From Vreelandella sedimenti (GTDB lineage: Bacteria > Pseudomonadota > Gammaproteobacteria > Pseudomonadales > Halomonadaceae): a DNA stretch of 64,000 nt. The notes under the pieces were generated by a model. The model was not told where the DNA came from, did no database searches, and was given only the letters and a program-made list of their open reading frames with translations. The first letter of the stretch is position 1. The number at the start of each line of letters is the position of its first letter. Both the position numbers and the translations under genes were made by a program. Location: assembly GCF_013416325.1 (NCBI RefSeq), contig NZ_JACCGK010000011.1:124001-188000 (forward strand), given 5' to 3'. Shown piece by piece: positions 52,844 through 60,835 of this stretch.

Positions 52844-52922
52844 GCTCTTTCTCCTCGGTTTTACCCGTTTTGCATAGGTAATCGGCTGATAGACCTTAAA
52901 TCGCCTCCCCCCTTGTGGGTAC

Positions 52923-53978
52923 TTACATGAAGTTCATGCTGGCTGTGAGTAGCTCGTCGCTAGTCCAGTGGCTGTCGTGGCTGTCACCTTGTGCAGCATC
53001 ATGCGACATCGGTTCTGGAGCCCTCGCCAAGATCGACTGCCAAGTGATTTGCCATTCCGCAAGCGCTTCACCGTCGCCCTCAAAGACTAAGTCGAAGAAA
53101 GCTAAGGCCAAATCGGCGGTGGCGACTTTGACTTTGGCGTTGAGCGCACGACCGCCGGTAAGGGTGCGATCAGTGAATATGCTGTGGGAACCGCCCCGAA
53201 AAACGGCCAGAAACTTGTTCGGGCTGGTGATCGCATCGAAGATATCGATCCGATCCTCTATGCCCGAGTGATAGCCTGGGATCTGGATCACATCATCGGT
53301 CGCAGTGACGTGAATGGTAGGGATCGACACATTGTTAAGCACCGTTGCCACGTCGGACTCCCCATAGAACGGCGGTGCGGAGATCAAGACTGCCGCGGAA
53401 AAGCGTGAATCCAAGTAGTCAATCGTTTGGCCTTCTCTCACAACTTGCGCGCCAATCGTGAGTAGTGTGGTATTCGCGCCGTATGAGTGGCCTGCAATAA
53501 CGAGGCGCTGACGGTTAACTGCAACACCGCGGCTGCCCATTTCATCCGAAAGCATTTGGTCAAGCGCAAAGCGTACATCGGCGGCACGTTCGATGGCCTC
53601 CGTTTCCCGCGCTGCAGCTTGCAGGCGATCGACCATCCGAAATGGATTGCCTCGCCACAATTCCTCATCACTGCCTACGTGCTGTACATGTAGGCTGGCA
53701 ACGCCCTGGGCCGACCAGTGTTTTCCGAGATAGCTGTAACCTTCCCGCGAACCACCGATGCCGTGTGAAAACACGACCAACGGCACCGACATTTCAGGCG
53801 TAGCCGCCGTAGGCCAGTACAGTCGTGCGGGTACCGGGCGCGAACGATCTTGATCCACCCAGTCGAAATCAGTCACTGAATAGGTGGGCTCTGACTCTAT
53901 TAACTGCGCGCTCACCGCCGAGTACGGTACGGCCAACCCCGCTAATAAAAGCATGGCGCTCACTTTTCGCCGCCACAT
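52923..53978 (-). CDS. exported alpha/beta hydrolase (PAF-acetylhydrolase-like)
   Basis: This is a 351-residue protein with signal MWRRKVSAMLLLAGLAVPYS ending near VSAQ. FSHGIGGSREGYSYLGKHWSAQG holds the oxyanion loop (landmark near 75-97), the nucleophile elbow is GHSYGANT, an Asp in TATDDVIQ and a His in GGSHSIF complete the triad. Similar proteins are annotated as platelet-activating-factor acetylhydrolase or dienelactone-hydrolase-like. I prefer the ATG at 53978, because the frame upstream to 54077 is hydrophilic and would block the signal. The substrate is unknown, probably an ester. Confidence 0.8.
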   Translation of the reverse strand: MWRRKVSAMLLLAGLAVPYSAVSAQLIESEPTYSVTDFDWVDQDRSRPVPARLYWPTAATPEMSVPLVVFSHGIGGSREGYSYLGKHWSAQGVASLHVQHVGSDEELWRGNPFRMVDRLQAAARETEAIERAADVRFALDQMLSDEMGSRGVAVNRQRLVIAGHSYGANTTLLTIGAQVVREGQTIDYLDSRFSAAVLISAPPFYGESDVATVLNNVSIPTIHVTATDDVIQIPGYHSGIEDRIDIFDAITSPNKFLAVFRGGSHSIFTDRTLTGGRALNAKVKVATADLALAFFDLVFEGDGEALAEWQITWQSILARAPEPMSHDAAQGDSHDSHWTSDELLTASMNFM

Positions 53979-54185
53979 GTTTACCTGTTTTTTTACAATC
54001 ACTGTAGAGATCGGTGTGCCGCTGAACTCAGCGGATCGATCTGGAGCTATTGGTCGATGTATTGGGATATCGTTCATAAGTTGTCTGGTTCCGCACTACG
54101 CTACTTTGATAGAAGGCTGTAGTAGTAGATTTGAGAGAGATACGAAAAAAGGCGGCAGACTAAAGACTCGCTAGCGGCCAGCGAA

Positions 54186-55154
54186 TCAATTGAGGCTTAT
54201 ATTTCGTTTATCAGCGACGCTGGAATTCTGAATTTCCTCAAGGGAAAACAGTGCTCCCGTCAATCGTTCCGACTCCTCCCATAACCTGATTGCAACTTCT
54301 AGATCCAGTGCTTGTGGAGGAAGTTTGGCCGCGGAAGGATAGCCTCGGGTTTCACCAAACCTATCGGGTCCGTAATAGGCACCACCTTGCGCCTGCGGTG
54401 ACGTAGCGGCGAAAAGTGTTGGCAACGCCCCCTGCGCTGCTGGCTGAAACAGGAACCAAAGGTAACGACGGATGATCCCCACGACACTTTGTGCTCCAGC
54501 GCCATTGGGCAACAAGTCGGTGCGTGAAACGCCTGGATGCGCCGCAATACTCTGGATGCCCCATCCTGCGACATCGCTGCGACGTTGCAATTCGAGAGAA
54601 AACATCAAGCAGGCCAGTTTTGACTGGCCATAGGCAACCATTGGTTTATAGCTGCGCCCGGACTGCAAATCGTCGAAGTCGATCGCACCGCTACGAGCGG
54701 CAACGCTTGATAGAGTGACGATACGCGGATGATTACCATTACACAGAAGCGGCAATAGCTGGGCCGTCAAAGCAAAGTGGCCAAGATAGTTCGTACCAAA
54801 CTGTAGTTCGAAATGATCGGCCGTCATTTTCCGATCTGGGGGCGCCATAACCCCTGCGTTGTTGATAAGGAGATCGATACTGTCAAATGAGGAGTGCAGA
54901 TGCTTACCAAATGCTGCAATTGAATCGAGATTAGCGAGATCTAGTTCCTCAAACCACACATTCGCGTTAACAACATCATGGCGAATCCGATCAATGGCCG
55001 CCGCCCCTTTTGATGGGTTTCGGCCTGCAAGGATGACGCTCGCGCCAGCGCGAGCCAGCGCCAATGCGGTTTCTAGTCCAAGCCCACCTGTGCCAGTGAC
55101 GACCGCGGTACGGCCACATTGAGAGGGGATGTCGGAATCTGTCCAGTTGGTCAT
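54186..55154 (-). CDS. SDR (retinol-dehydrogenase-like) with a shortened cofactor loop
   Basis: This is a 322-residue SDR of the WW-oxidoreductase/retinol dehydrogenase group: LAGRNPSKG, NNAGVMAPPDRK, GTNYLGHFALT, LSSVAARSG and the catalytic YGQSKLA. The glycine loop, normally TGxxxGxG, reads TGTGGLG, one residue short, which may impair NAD(P) binding. Its closest relative in the window is the protein at 56426, with an intact motif. The ATG at 55154 follows GAGGTACGCCCC. Confidence 0.8.
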   Translation of the reverse strand: MTNWTDSDIPSQCGRTAVVTGTGGLGLETALALARAGASVILAGRNPSKGAAAIDRIRHDVVNANVWFEELDLANLDSIAAFGKHLHSSFDSIDLLINNAGVMAPPDRKMTADHFELQFGTNYLGHFALTAQLLPLLCNGNHPRIVTLSSVAARSGAIDFDDLQSGRSYKPMVAYGQSKLACLMFSLELQRRSDVAGWGIQSIAAHPGVSRTDLLPNGAGAQSVVGIIRRYLWFLFQPAAQGALPTLFAATSPQAQGGAYYGPDRFGETRGYPSAAKLPPQALDLEVAIRLWEESERLTGALFSLEEIQNSSVADKRNISLN

Positions 55155-55162
55155 GGGGCGTA

Positions 55163-55262
55163 CCTCGCGTTAAGAAGAAAGATCAGTTGAGTGAATAAAT
55201 CAGCTCATAGGCATTTCCGTATGCAGCAGTATTTACTGGCGAGATTAATTTGCGTTTAAGAC
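55163..55262. repeat. repeat C, partial copy 3
   Basis: About 100 bp matching 62091-62193 and, in its right part (ATTTACTGGCGAGATTAATT), the start of the copy at 59098. It lies between the SDR and hydrolase genes, and its right end supplies the stop codon of the hydrolase. It is the leftmost of three related copies. Confidence 0.65.
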
Positions 55263-56242
55263 GCTCGGCACGAAGGTTGTGTCCGAGCCTGGGCTTCCAG
55301 AAGCGCCAGATATGACGGATTAGGACTTAAATGTTTCGAATAGAACAGAGTGAGACGTTCAATGGCTTGATTGACGTAATCGGGCTTGTGGTACAAGTCG
55401 TAGTGGCTGGCCCCTTCTACAACGAAGAAGTCTTTCTCAGCGGCAGGTGAACTATTGAACAGCGCTTTACCATTTTTGTATTGACCAGTGTTACCGCGGC
55501 GCCCCCCAACGATCACTTGAAGAGGCTGCGTCAGCAGTTCAGGTACCAAGTTAAAGGCATCAAAGCCGAGCAGGTGGATATAGCTGGTGAAGAGCAAGCG
55601 ATTACTAGAGTTGGGGTGGCGATAGCGCGACTCCCGATAGAACGTGACAGCTTCTAGTACTTCCGGATCCGTAATGCCAACGGCTTCTGCTATTTTTATG
55701 CTGTCAGGAATCCAAGGATCAAACCTCGGTTCGGCTCCGCGTGCTTCGTCTGTACGCTGCCTGCCTATTTCTTCCAACATTTTGAGGAGGTCTTCCCTTG
55801 TCTGCATCTCACGGAATGCTCGACCTATATCATTAGCCACGACCGTTCCAATGGCGTTGAAGCGCCGGTCGGTAAGCGCCGCTTTGACCGCGTATCCACC
55901 ACCGGCGCAAATTCCCAGCAGCCCAACGCGTAACTCGTCTATGAAAGGCAGTGTCATCAGATAATCAACGGCGCAACGGATGTCCTCGACCCGAACGGAT
56001 GGGTCTTCGAGATTTCGCGGCACCCCGCCACTTTCTCCCTGATATGACGGATCGAAAGTAAGGGTCACGAATCCTTGCTCCGCCATCTTCATTGCGTAAA
56101 TCGCGCCAACCTGCTCCTTTACACTACTACCTGGCGTGGCTAGAACGAGTGCAGCATAGGTTTTGGTTTCGTCGAACCCGTTAGGAAAATGGATAATTCC
56201 GGCCAGTTCGATGGCTCTGTTTCTAAAAAAAATGCGTTTCAT
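55256..56242 (-). CDS. dienelactone-hydrolase-like alpha/beta hydrolase with Cys nucleophile
   Basis: This is a 328-residue cytoplasmic hydrolase. The nucleophile elbow is GICAGGGYAV, with Cys where serine hydrolases have Ser, as in dienelactone hydrolases; an Asp (GESGGVPR region then SS...) and His (EGASHYDLYHKPDY) complete the fold. TPGSSVKEQVGAIYAMKMAEQGFVTLTFDPSYQGES (landmark near 38-75) is the strand-loop region. AGGAGAG precedes the ATG at 56242. Its C-terminal stop codon lies within repeat C, so the natural C terminus may have been altered by the repeat's arrival. The substrate is unknown. Confidence 0.8.
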   Translation of the reverse strand: MKRIFFRNRAIELAGIIHFPNGFDETKTYAALVLATPGSSVKEQVGAIYAMKMAEQGFVTLTFDPSYQGESGGVPRNLEDPSVRVEDIRCAVDYLMTLPFIDELRVGLLGICAGGGYAVKAALTDRRFNAIGTVVANDIGRAFREMQTREDLLKMLEEIGRQRTDEARGAEPRFDPWIPDSIKIAEAVGITDPEVLEAVTFYRESRYRHPNSSNRLLFTSYIHLLGFDAFNLVPELLTQPLQVIVGGRRGNTGQYKNGKALFNSSPAAEKDFFVVEGASHYDLYHKPDYVNQAIERLTLFYSKHLSPNPSYLALLEAQARTQPSCRAS

Positions 56243-56425
56243 ACTGACTCTCCTGCTTATATTGGCTGAGGCCGCCGTATGCACTGGGATACTGCATACA
56301 GCGACAGGGAAGCCTTTACTGGTGATCGATAAATTCGACCCAGCCATGTCGCTTGCTTCAAAAGGTCACCGCTAAACCATGGTTAACAAGCTGGATGAAC
56401 GGCAGATCAGCTTAGTCAGGATTGG

Positions 56426-57448
56426 TTAAGGGGCACTTGATGGATAATGTGTGCCGGCGATCTCTTCGGTGACCGCCCACAGGCGAGCAGCGATCGCAAT
56501 ATCATTGGCCACAGAGGGGACGGTCGCCAGGCCAAGCGGGCCACTAACCTCCCGTTCTCCAGTCGGCCCGTAGTAGGCGCCACCTTGTGCGTCAGGCGCA
56601 GTGGCAGCATATAGCGTCGGCACTGCACCTTGGGCTGCCGTCTGGAGGTGTTCGCGGTTGGCAGACCACTGGCGCCCCTGCTCACTATCCAATCCGGGGC
56701 CGCGAGCAACCAGTTCGGTTACCGCAACACCGGGGTGGGCGGCCATGCTCTGGATGCCCCAGCCTGCCGCAGCGCTGCGCCGCTGCAGTTCGAATGCAAA
56801 CATCAGGCCCGCCAGTTTGGACTGCGCATAGGCCGTCATTGGTTCGTAGGCCTGAGCGGAATGAAGATCGTCAAAATTGATGCTGCCGCGGAGGGCAGCG
56901 ATACTCGACAGCGTAATGACGCGAGGCGCATCACTGTTGCGTAACAGCGGTAATAGCTCTGCAGTCAGGACGAAGTGCCCGACATAGTTGATGGCGAATT
57001 GCATCTCAAAGCCCTCTGCGGACGTACTACGCTCTGGAGGCGCCATGATGGCGGCGTTGTTGATCAAGCCATCCAGTCGGGGTAGTGAGGCGTTGAGGCG
57101 TTGGCCCAGATCACGGATTGAGGAAAGATCGGCTAAGTCAAAGGGCTCAAAGGTCACCTGAGCATCAGGCACCTCCTGTTTGATCTGATCAATCGCCTCC
57201 TGTCCCCGCTCGGGATTGCGTGCCGCGATCACTACCTGGGCCCCCGCAGCCGCGAGGGCTTTTGAGTCCTCATACCCCATACCACTGGTTCCGCCAGTGA
57301 CCAGAAAAATGCGTCCTTCCTGGGAGGGCATGTCGTCAAGGCTCCAATCGGGTTTGGGCTGGTTCTGCGCCTGTGCACTAGCCGTGAAAAATAGACAGAT
57401 CAAAAGCACACCAAAGGCAGCAAGACGGATGCGCAATACATTAGACAT
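56426..57448 (-). CDS. SDR with an N-terminal signal peptide
   Basis: This is a 340-residue SDR with intact TGGTSGMG near residue 50, NNAAIMAPPERS, LSSIAALRG and the catalytic YAQSKLA, a paralogue of 54186. Unusually, it begins with a convincing signal peptide (hydrophobic AFGVLLICLFFTASAQAQ, residues 11-28). Cofactor-dependent SDRs normally work in the cytoplasm, because NAD(P) is absent from the periplasm. The segment may be a membrane anchor instead. The ATG at 57448 is the only good start. Confidence 0.82.
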   Translation of the reverse strand: MSNVLRIRLAAFGVLLICLFFTASAQAQNQPKPDWSLDDMPSQEGRIFLVTGGTSGMGYEDSKALAAAGAQVVIAARNPERGQEAIDQIKQEVPDAQVTFEPFDLADLSSIRDLGQRLNASLPRLDGLINNAAIMAPPERSTSAEGFEMQFAINYVGHFVLTAELLPLLRNSDAPRVITLSSIAALRGSINFDDLHSAQAYEPMTAYAQSKLAGLMFAFELQRRSAAAGWGIQSMAAHPGVAVTELVARGPGLDSEQGRQWSANREHLQTAAQGAVPTLYAATAPDAQGGAYYGPTGEREVSGPLGLATVPSVANDIAIAARLWAVTEEIAGTHYPSSAP

Positions 57449-57595
57449 TTTTCTTTCCTCATTTTTAGTTACTGATATACATCGATAGATAAGTAATGCC
57501 AGCTCAATCTCAGCACGAGGCGTCCTACGCCATTTTGATCAGGCCTCAGCAGTAGACCGTCCCTAATTCGTACTGACATATTCATTTCGTGATTC

Positions 57596-59031
57596 TCATA
57601 GCCACGGCTTGGCTTGAGTTTGGGTAACACCTGATAGCACCTCTGGGACTGAAGAACTCACGCTCTTTTCTATCGGTTGTTCAAGGCCTACGTTTCCACC
57701 GCCAGGCCCACCGTTAGTTAGCGTTAGTGCTCGGGCGGCCTGCGCGCGACCCATCCAGAGGCCCAGCGCAGCCCAGACTAATGCCAGAGGTACGACCACA
57801 CTCACCAGTCCCCCTACTGCCAGCCCTAATCGCCCAAGCGCGCCCTCAGTTTGGGCACCAACAACATCACCAGCACGGTAAATGAAGGTGTCTACAAAGG
57901 CCTTGGCCTTGTACTTGTCTTCTCGTCCGACCACCGTAAATAGCGCCTCCCTTGCTGGTCGGGTGACGCCACGTTGAAGCGCACGCGTAGTAGCCTCTAG
58001 AAGGATTAACACCACGAACGACCCGTATATCGCCAACCCGATAAAGCCAAGGGCGGTAGCCACCGGTAAAATCGCCAGCGCCACACCCAGGCCGAAGCGC
58101 TGGATGATCTTACCGGTCAAAGTTGCAGAATCAGTACCGCTACCTGCGTCCACATATCGATGTTGCCTAGTATTTCCGCACGCGCATCGATGCTATCTGA
58201 TACCGCTGCGACCATCTGCAGGCGGGTGAAGTAGATAAATGTTGCGAGCACAGTCATTAACAGGATGTACCCAGCGATACCGGTCAGATAGCGTGATCGG
58301 AAAACGGCACGTAGACCTGCCAAGGCGCTGCCACCTATACGCTCGTATTCGCTAATGAATCCGGCCGTGGGGGTGGGCGTGTCAGAGCTAGCCTGATCCG
58401 GTGCCACACGCACCAGCAGCCAAGCCAAAGAGAGAGCTAGCAGCAAGAAACCACCGGCGACAAGCAGCAGGCTGGGCGTACCCAATGGCAGGGCCAGTTG
58501 CGACGTAAGCCACGGGCCAAAAATCGCGCCGAGGGTGCCACCGACCGAGATAAGGGCGAAGAAACGTTTGCCCTGCTCACTGGTGAAGCGGTCAGCCAGC
58601 AACGCCCAGAACACCATCGTGACGAACAGGTTGAACACACTGAACCAAACAAAAAATACCTGTCCACTGCGCTGACCCACGGCGGCGGGCGCGAACACCA
58701 GCAATGCCCAAAAGGCCACCAAACTCAGCACGAAGAATGTGTAGGTCGCTCCGATGAACTGTAGTCGCTTCAAGCGACTGACCAGCCAGCCGAACAGTGG
58801 ATTCACTGCCAGCGTCACCAATGCGGTACCGATAAACAGCCAACGGACACTCTCGATACCGCGTTCCATACCTAGCGCATCACGAACAGGGCGCAACAGC
58901 ATCAATGCGGTCAATATACAAAAGAAGAACAGTGCTGCAATTAGCACAGGCCCAACCTCCTCAAGGCGGAGATTGAAGAGGGTTTTCAATAGACGTGGAC
59001 GTTGTGCCACCGAAGTCTTGGTTCTGCTCAT
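57596..59031 (-). pseudogene. frameshifted MFS/NTP-NDP exchange-like transporter
   Basis: Two frames make up one transporter. The 5' part (to 58117) runs MSRTKTSVAQRPRL, ALMLLRPVRDALGMERG, to DMWTQVAVLILQL, then a stop. The 3' part continues in another frame with LTGKIIQRFGLGVALA and ends near 57596. The join falls near 58120, where CTGCAACTTTGACC would need one added base (or loss of a 4-base repeat unit to be reversed) to read through. The intact product would be about 480 residues with about 12 membrane segments, like ATP/ADP-translocase-type MFS proteins. A sequencing error cannot be excluded. Confidence 0.7.
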
Positions 59032-59097
59032 TGGATAGCGTCCTGGGTTGAAGCACACCACAAAGGCGTCTTTAATACTCAGTCGAAGCGGCTGATG

Positions 59098-59454
59098 TCG
59101 CAGTATTTACCGGTGAGATTAATTTGTGTTTAAGACGATTAGGGCAAAGTTGTTGCCGCTGTAAGCGACCGTATCCAGCGATCGCCAGCCACCTAACAGC
59201 TTTTAAGCACAGGCCTTAATCCGTTATTAATGTCGATGTAGGAATATCGCTGCCCTCCCCTTATTACTCAAGCTGCCCGCTATGGATGCGATCCTGCTTG
59301 TTGAAGACGACCACATTCTTGATCGTGCGCTCTCGGCCAGAAGAGGAGGCGCGTCGTACATTGCAAAGATGTGATATCTGCACGAACCGCGCTGGTTGAG
59401 CACCCATTCGTCGCTGTGCTACTTGATCTAGACCTGCTTGGCAGCTTTATCAGA
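59098..59454. repeat. repeat C, copy 2 (response-regulator promoter and 5' end)
   Basis: It matches 62155-62510 with scattered changes and indels: the promoter region of the QseB-like gene and the first part of that gene. It ends exactly where module copy B begins (about 59455), so the junction marks a recombination point. Confidence 0.75.
59282..59454 (+). pseudogene. truncated response-regulator remnant
   Basis: It starts MDAILLVEDDHILDRALSA, nearly the same as the intact regulator at 62339 (MDAILLVEDDHMLGRALSS), then suffers indels and stops after about 30 codons. Out-of-frame similarity continues to the phosphoacceptor region (CTACTTGATCTAGACCTGC matches the LLDLGLP codons) and ends at the module B boundary. 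The output domain is absent. Confidence 0.75.
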
Positions 59455-59476
59455 TATCACATGCTGTCAGAACCTT

Positions 59477-59653
59477 TTAAGGGTTTCTGTCGGTCAGTTC
59501 AGACGGTGAAAATTCCCGGGTCTCGTAGCCTTGATGCATCGTTATCACGTCGACATAAGGAACGCTGTTATCTTTAGCCGTCCCCCGCTCCGCAAGTGCT
59601 GTATGAGAGACAAGCATTAATATAATAACTAACGCTGCGTTTAACATTTTCAT
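59477..59653 (-). CDS. small secreted protein, copy B
   Basis: This 58-residue paralogue of the gene at 41496 begins MKMLNAALVIILMLVSHTALA and ends PSELTDRNP. About a quarter of mature residues differ, mostly conservatively, while the signal, length and frame are kept, implying selection on the protein. The ribosome site GAGGAG is preserved as TGAGGAGTGAATC. No regulator or kinase lies next to it in this copy. Confidence 0.65.
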   Translation of the reverse strand: MKMLNAALVIILMLVSHTALAERGTAKDNSVPYVDVITMHQGYETREFSPSELTDRNP

Positions 59654-59846
59654 GATTCACTCCTCATGCCTAAACCGTGGCTTAAGCATCAATAAATTTT
59701 GAGTTAACCCAAACAATTAAAGTGATCTTCGAGAATTAAGAGAGCCACTCCTGCTTGGTATTAATAACTACCTTGTATCCGTCCAGAACCATTTAAGGGT
59801 TTCAGATCTGCAGCGAACAGGGGAATATTAAGGGGTAGATATACCC

Positions 59847-59889
59847 ACGATATGCCAAGCTCTTCGACGTTTTGTCGCCAAATGTGACA
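59847..59889. promoter_or_regulatory. shared 43-bp motif, copy in module B
   Basis: It begins ACGATATGCC, as in the paoA copy, and its core TTTTGTCGCCAAATGTGACA equals the module A copy. It is a candidate binding site of the OmpR-type regulator at 40475. Confidence 0.5.
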
Positions 59890-60047
59890 GCTAAGCTAAG
59901 TAACATTAAATAAGTTCTATTTGCCATTAAATATTCAAGCAAATGTGTTGTTTTAGCGCTGAGACAAACTGATACAAGTACGACACACTATTAAAGCTCA
60001 GCCATAGTAAAGTGCTCTCATTGCGTATTAAGAAGGGAGTATCGACT

Positions 60048-60179
60048 ATGAAAATTCCAGATTTTTACGATAGCGTAGCAGCGCAATTTCAGGGGTCTGT
60101 CTTCGAAACACTCAACGTAGCGCTGTTCGTTATCACGCCAAAACTGTCCCGCCATTTAATATGGCTAGATCATGCTTAG
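60048..60179 (+). CDS. 43-aa microprotein, copy B
   Basis: It begins MKIPDFYDSVAAQFQGSVFE and ends LIWLDHA, the paralogue of 42066-42197. Of the changed codons, several are silent (GCA/GCG, GTG/GTA, TTT/TTC), and the amino-acid changes cluster in QRSHH/KLSRH. The stop again overlaps an ATGCTTAG, but the xdhC frame that follows is broken after nine codons. Next downstream is RidA at 60285. Confidence 0.55.
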   Translation: MKIPDFYDSVAAQFQGSVFETLNVALFVITPKLSRHLIWLDHA

Positions 60180-60284
60180 GGTTAGAGAAGGCCGATATTG
60201 ATACATAGGCCCGTCTAGCATAAGCGCAATTGCTCAATCGGTAATCCTTGCAAGCACACCGATGAACTTACGAAGAAGGTTGTC

Positions 60285-60710
60285 ATGCATATTTTAAGGC
60301 GCAAACCCCTCAACCCATCTAACCTTCCCGATACTTTGACCGAAGGCCATAGTCAGGCAGTTATAGTGCAGGGTGGCACCCGGTTGCTAATGTCCAGTCA
60401 GGTGGGGGTCGATATCCAAGGAGATTTGGCGGGTCCCGAACTGGCCGAGCAGACTGAAGCGGCCCTGGACAATGTCGAGCGGTTGCTAAAAGGCCTCGAC
60501 GGCGATCTCTCACGAGTGGTGATGTTGAGAATCTACTTAGCCGAATACGCTCGCTACGATCAACAAGTGGTGATGGAGGCGCTGAAGCATCGCTTCCCTA
60601 TCGCGCCGCCTGCTGCCACTTGGTTAATTGTGTACGGCCTTGCCGAACCGGAATGGTTAGTCGCTATCGAAGCCGAAGCTGTGCTGCCCGGGTTTGTCTT
60701 GAATAGTTAA
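60285..60710 (+). CDS. RidA-family protein, second
   Basis: This is a 141-residue YjgF/RidA-like protein: AVIVQGGTRLLMSSQVGVD, ALDNVERLLKGLDGDLSRVVMLRIYLAEY and the C-terminal WLVAIEAEAVLP. The Arg expected in the deaminase motif is not evident (PPAATWLIVYGLAEP), suggesting a non-canonical Rid subgroup. GAAGAAGGTTGTC precedes the ATG. It lies directly after module B and could be driven by the module's promoter. Confidence 0.78.
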   Translation: MHILRRKPLNPSNLPDTLTEGHSQAVIVQGGTRLLMSSQVGVDIQGDLAGPELAEQTEAALDNVERLLKGLDGDLSRVVMLRIYLAEYARYDQQVVMEALKHRFPIAPPAATWLIVYGLAEPEWLVAIEAEAVLPGFVLNS

Positions 60711-60835
60711 GTAGTTTTAATCCATTAATCATATTTTTACTCGTTTGCCAGCGCACAGCCCGTTTACCCGCCCCTTCTAAGGATAGGACGCGGTAACCCT
60801 CTGTCAGAAGCAAGCTCCTAAAAATGGAGTGGTTC

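Larger units (their letters stand above)
59455..60193. repeat. duplicated small-gene module, copy B
   Basis: The second copy of the module at 41474-42209, same orientation, about 18 kb away. It keeps both small genes, the 43-bp motif (59847-59889) and the 20-bp internal repeats (59468-59487, 59784-59803). Its right end retains the first codons of xdhC (MLRVREGRY then stop), showing that this copy derives from a module next to xdhC. It now precedes a RidA gene. Confidence 0.85.

Noticed and set aside
58117-58153. Programmed -1 frameshift in the transporter
   Set aside because: No slippery heptamer or downstream pseudoknot is apparent; a simple deletion explains it better.
41474-60193. The duplicated modules as an insertion sequence or transposon pair
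   Set aside because: No transposase, terminal inverted repeats or target-site duplications can be seen.
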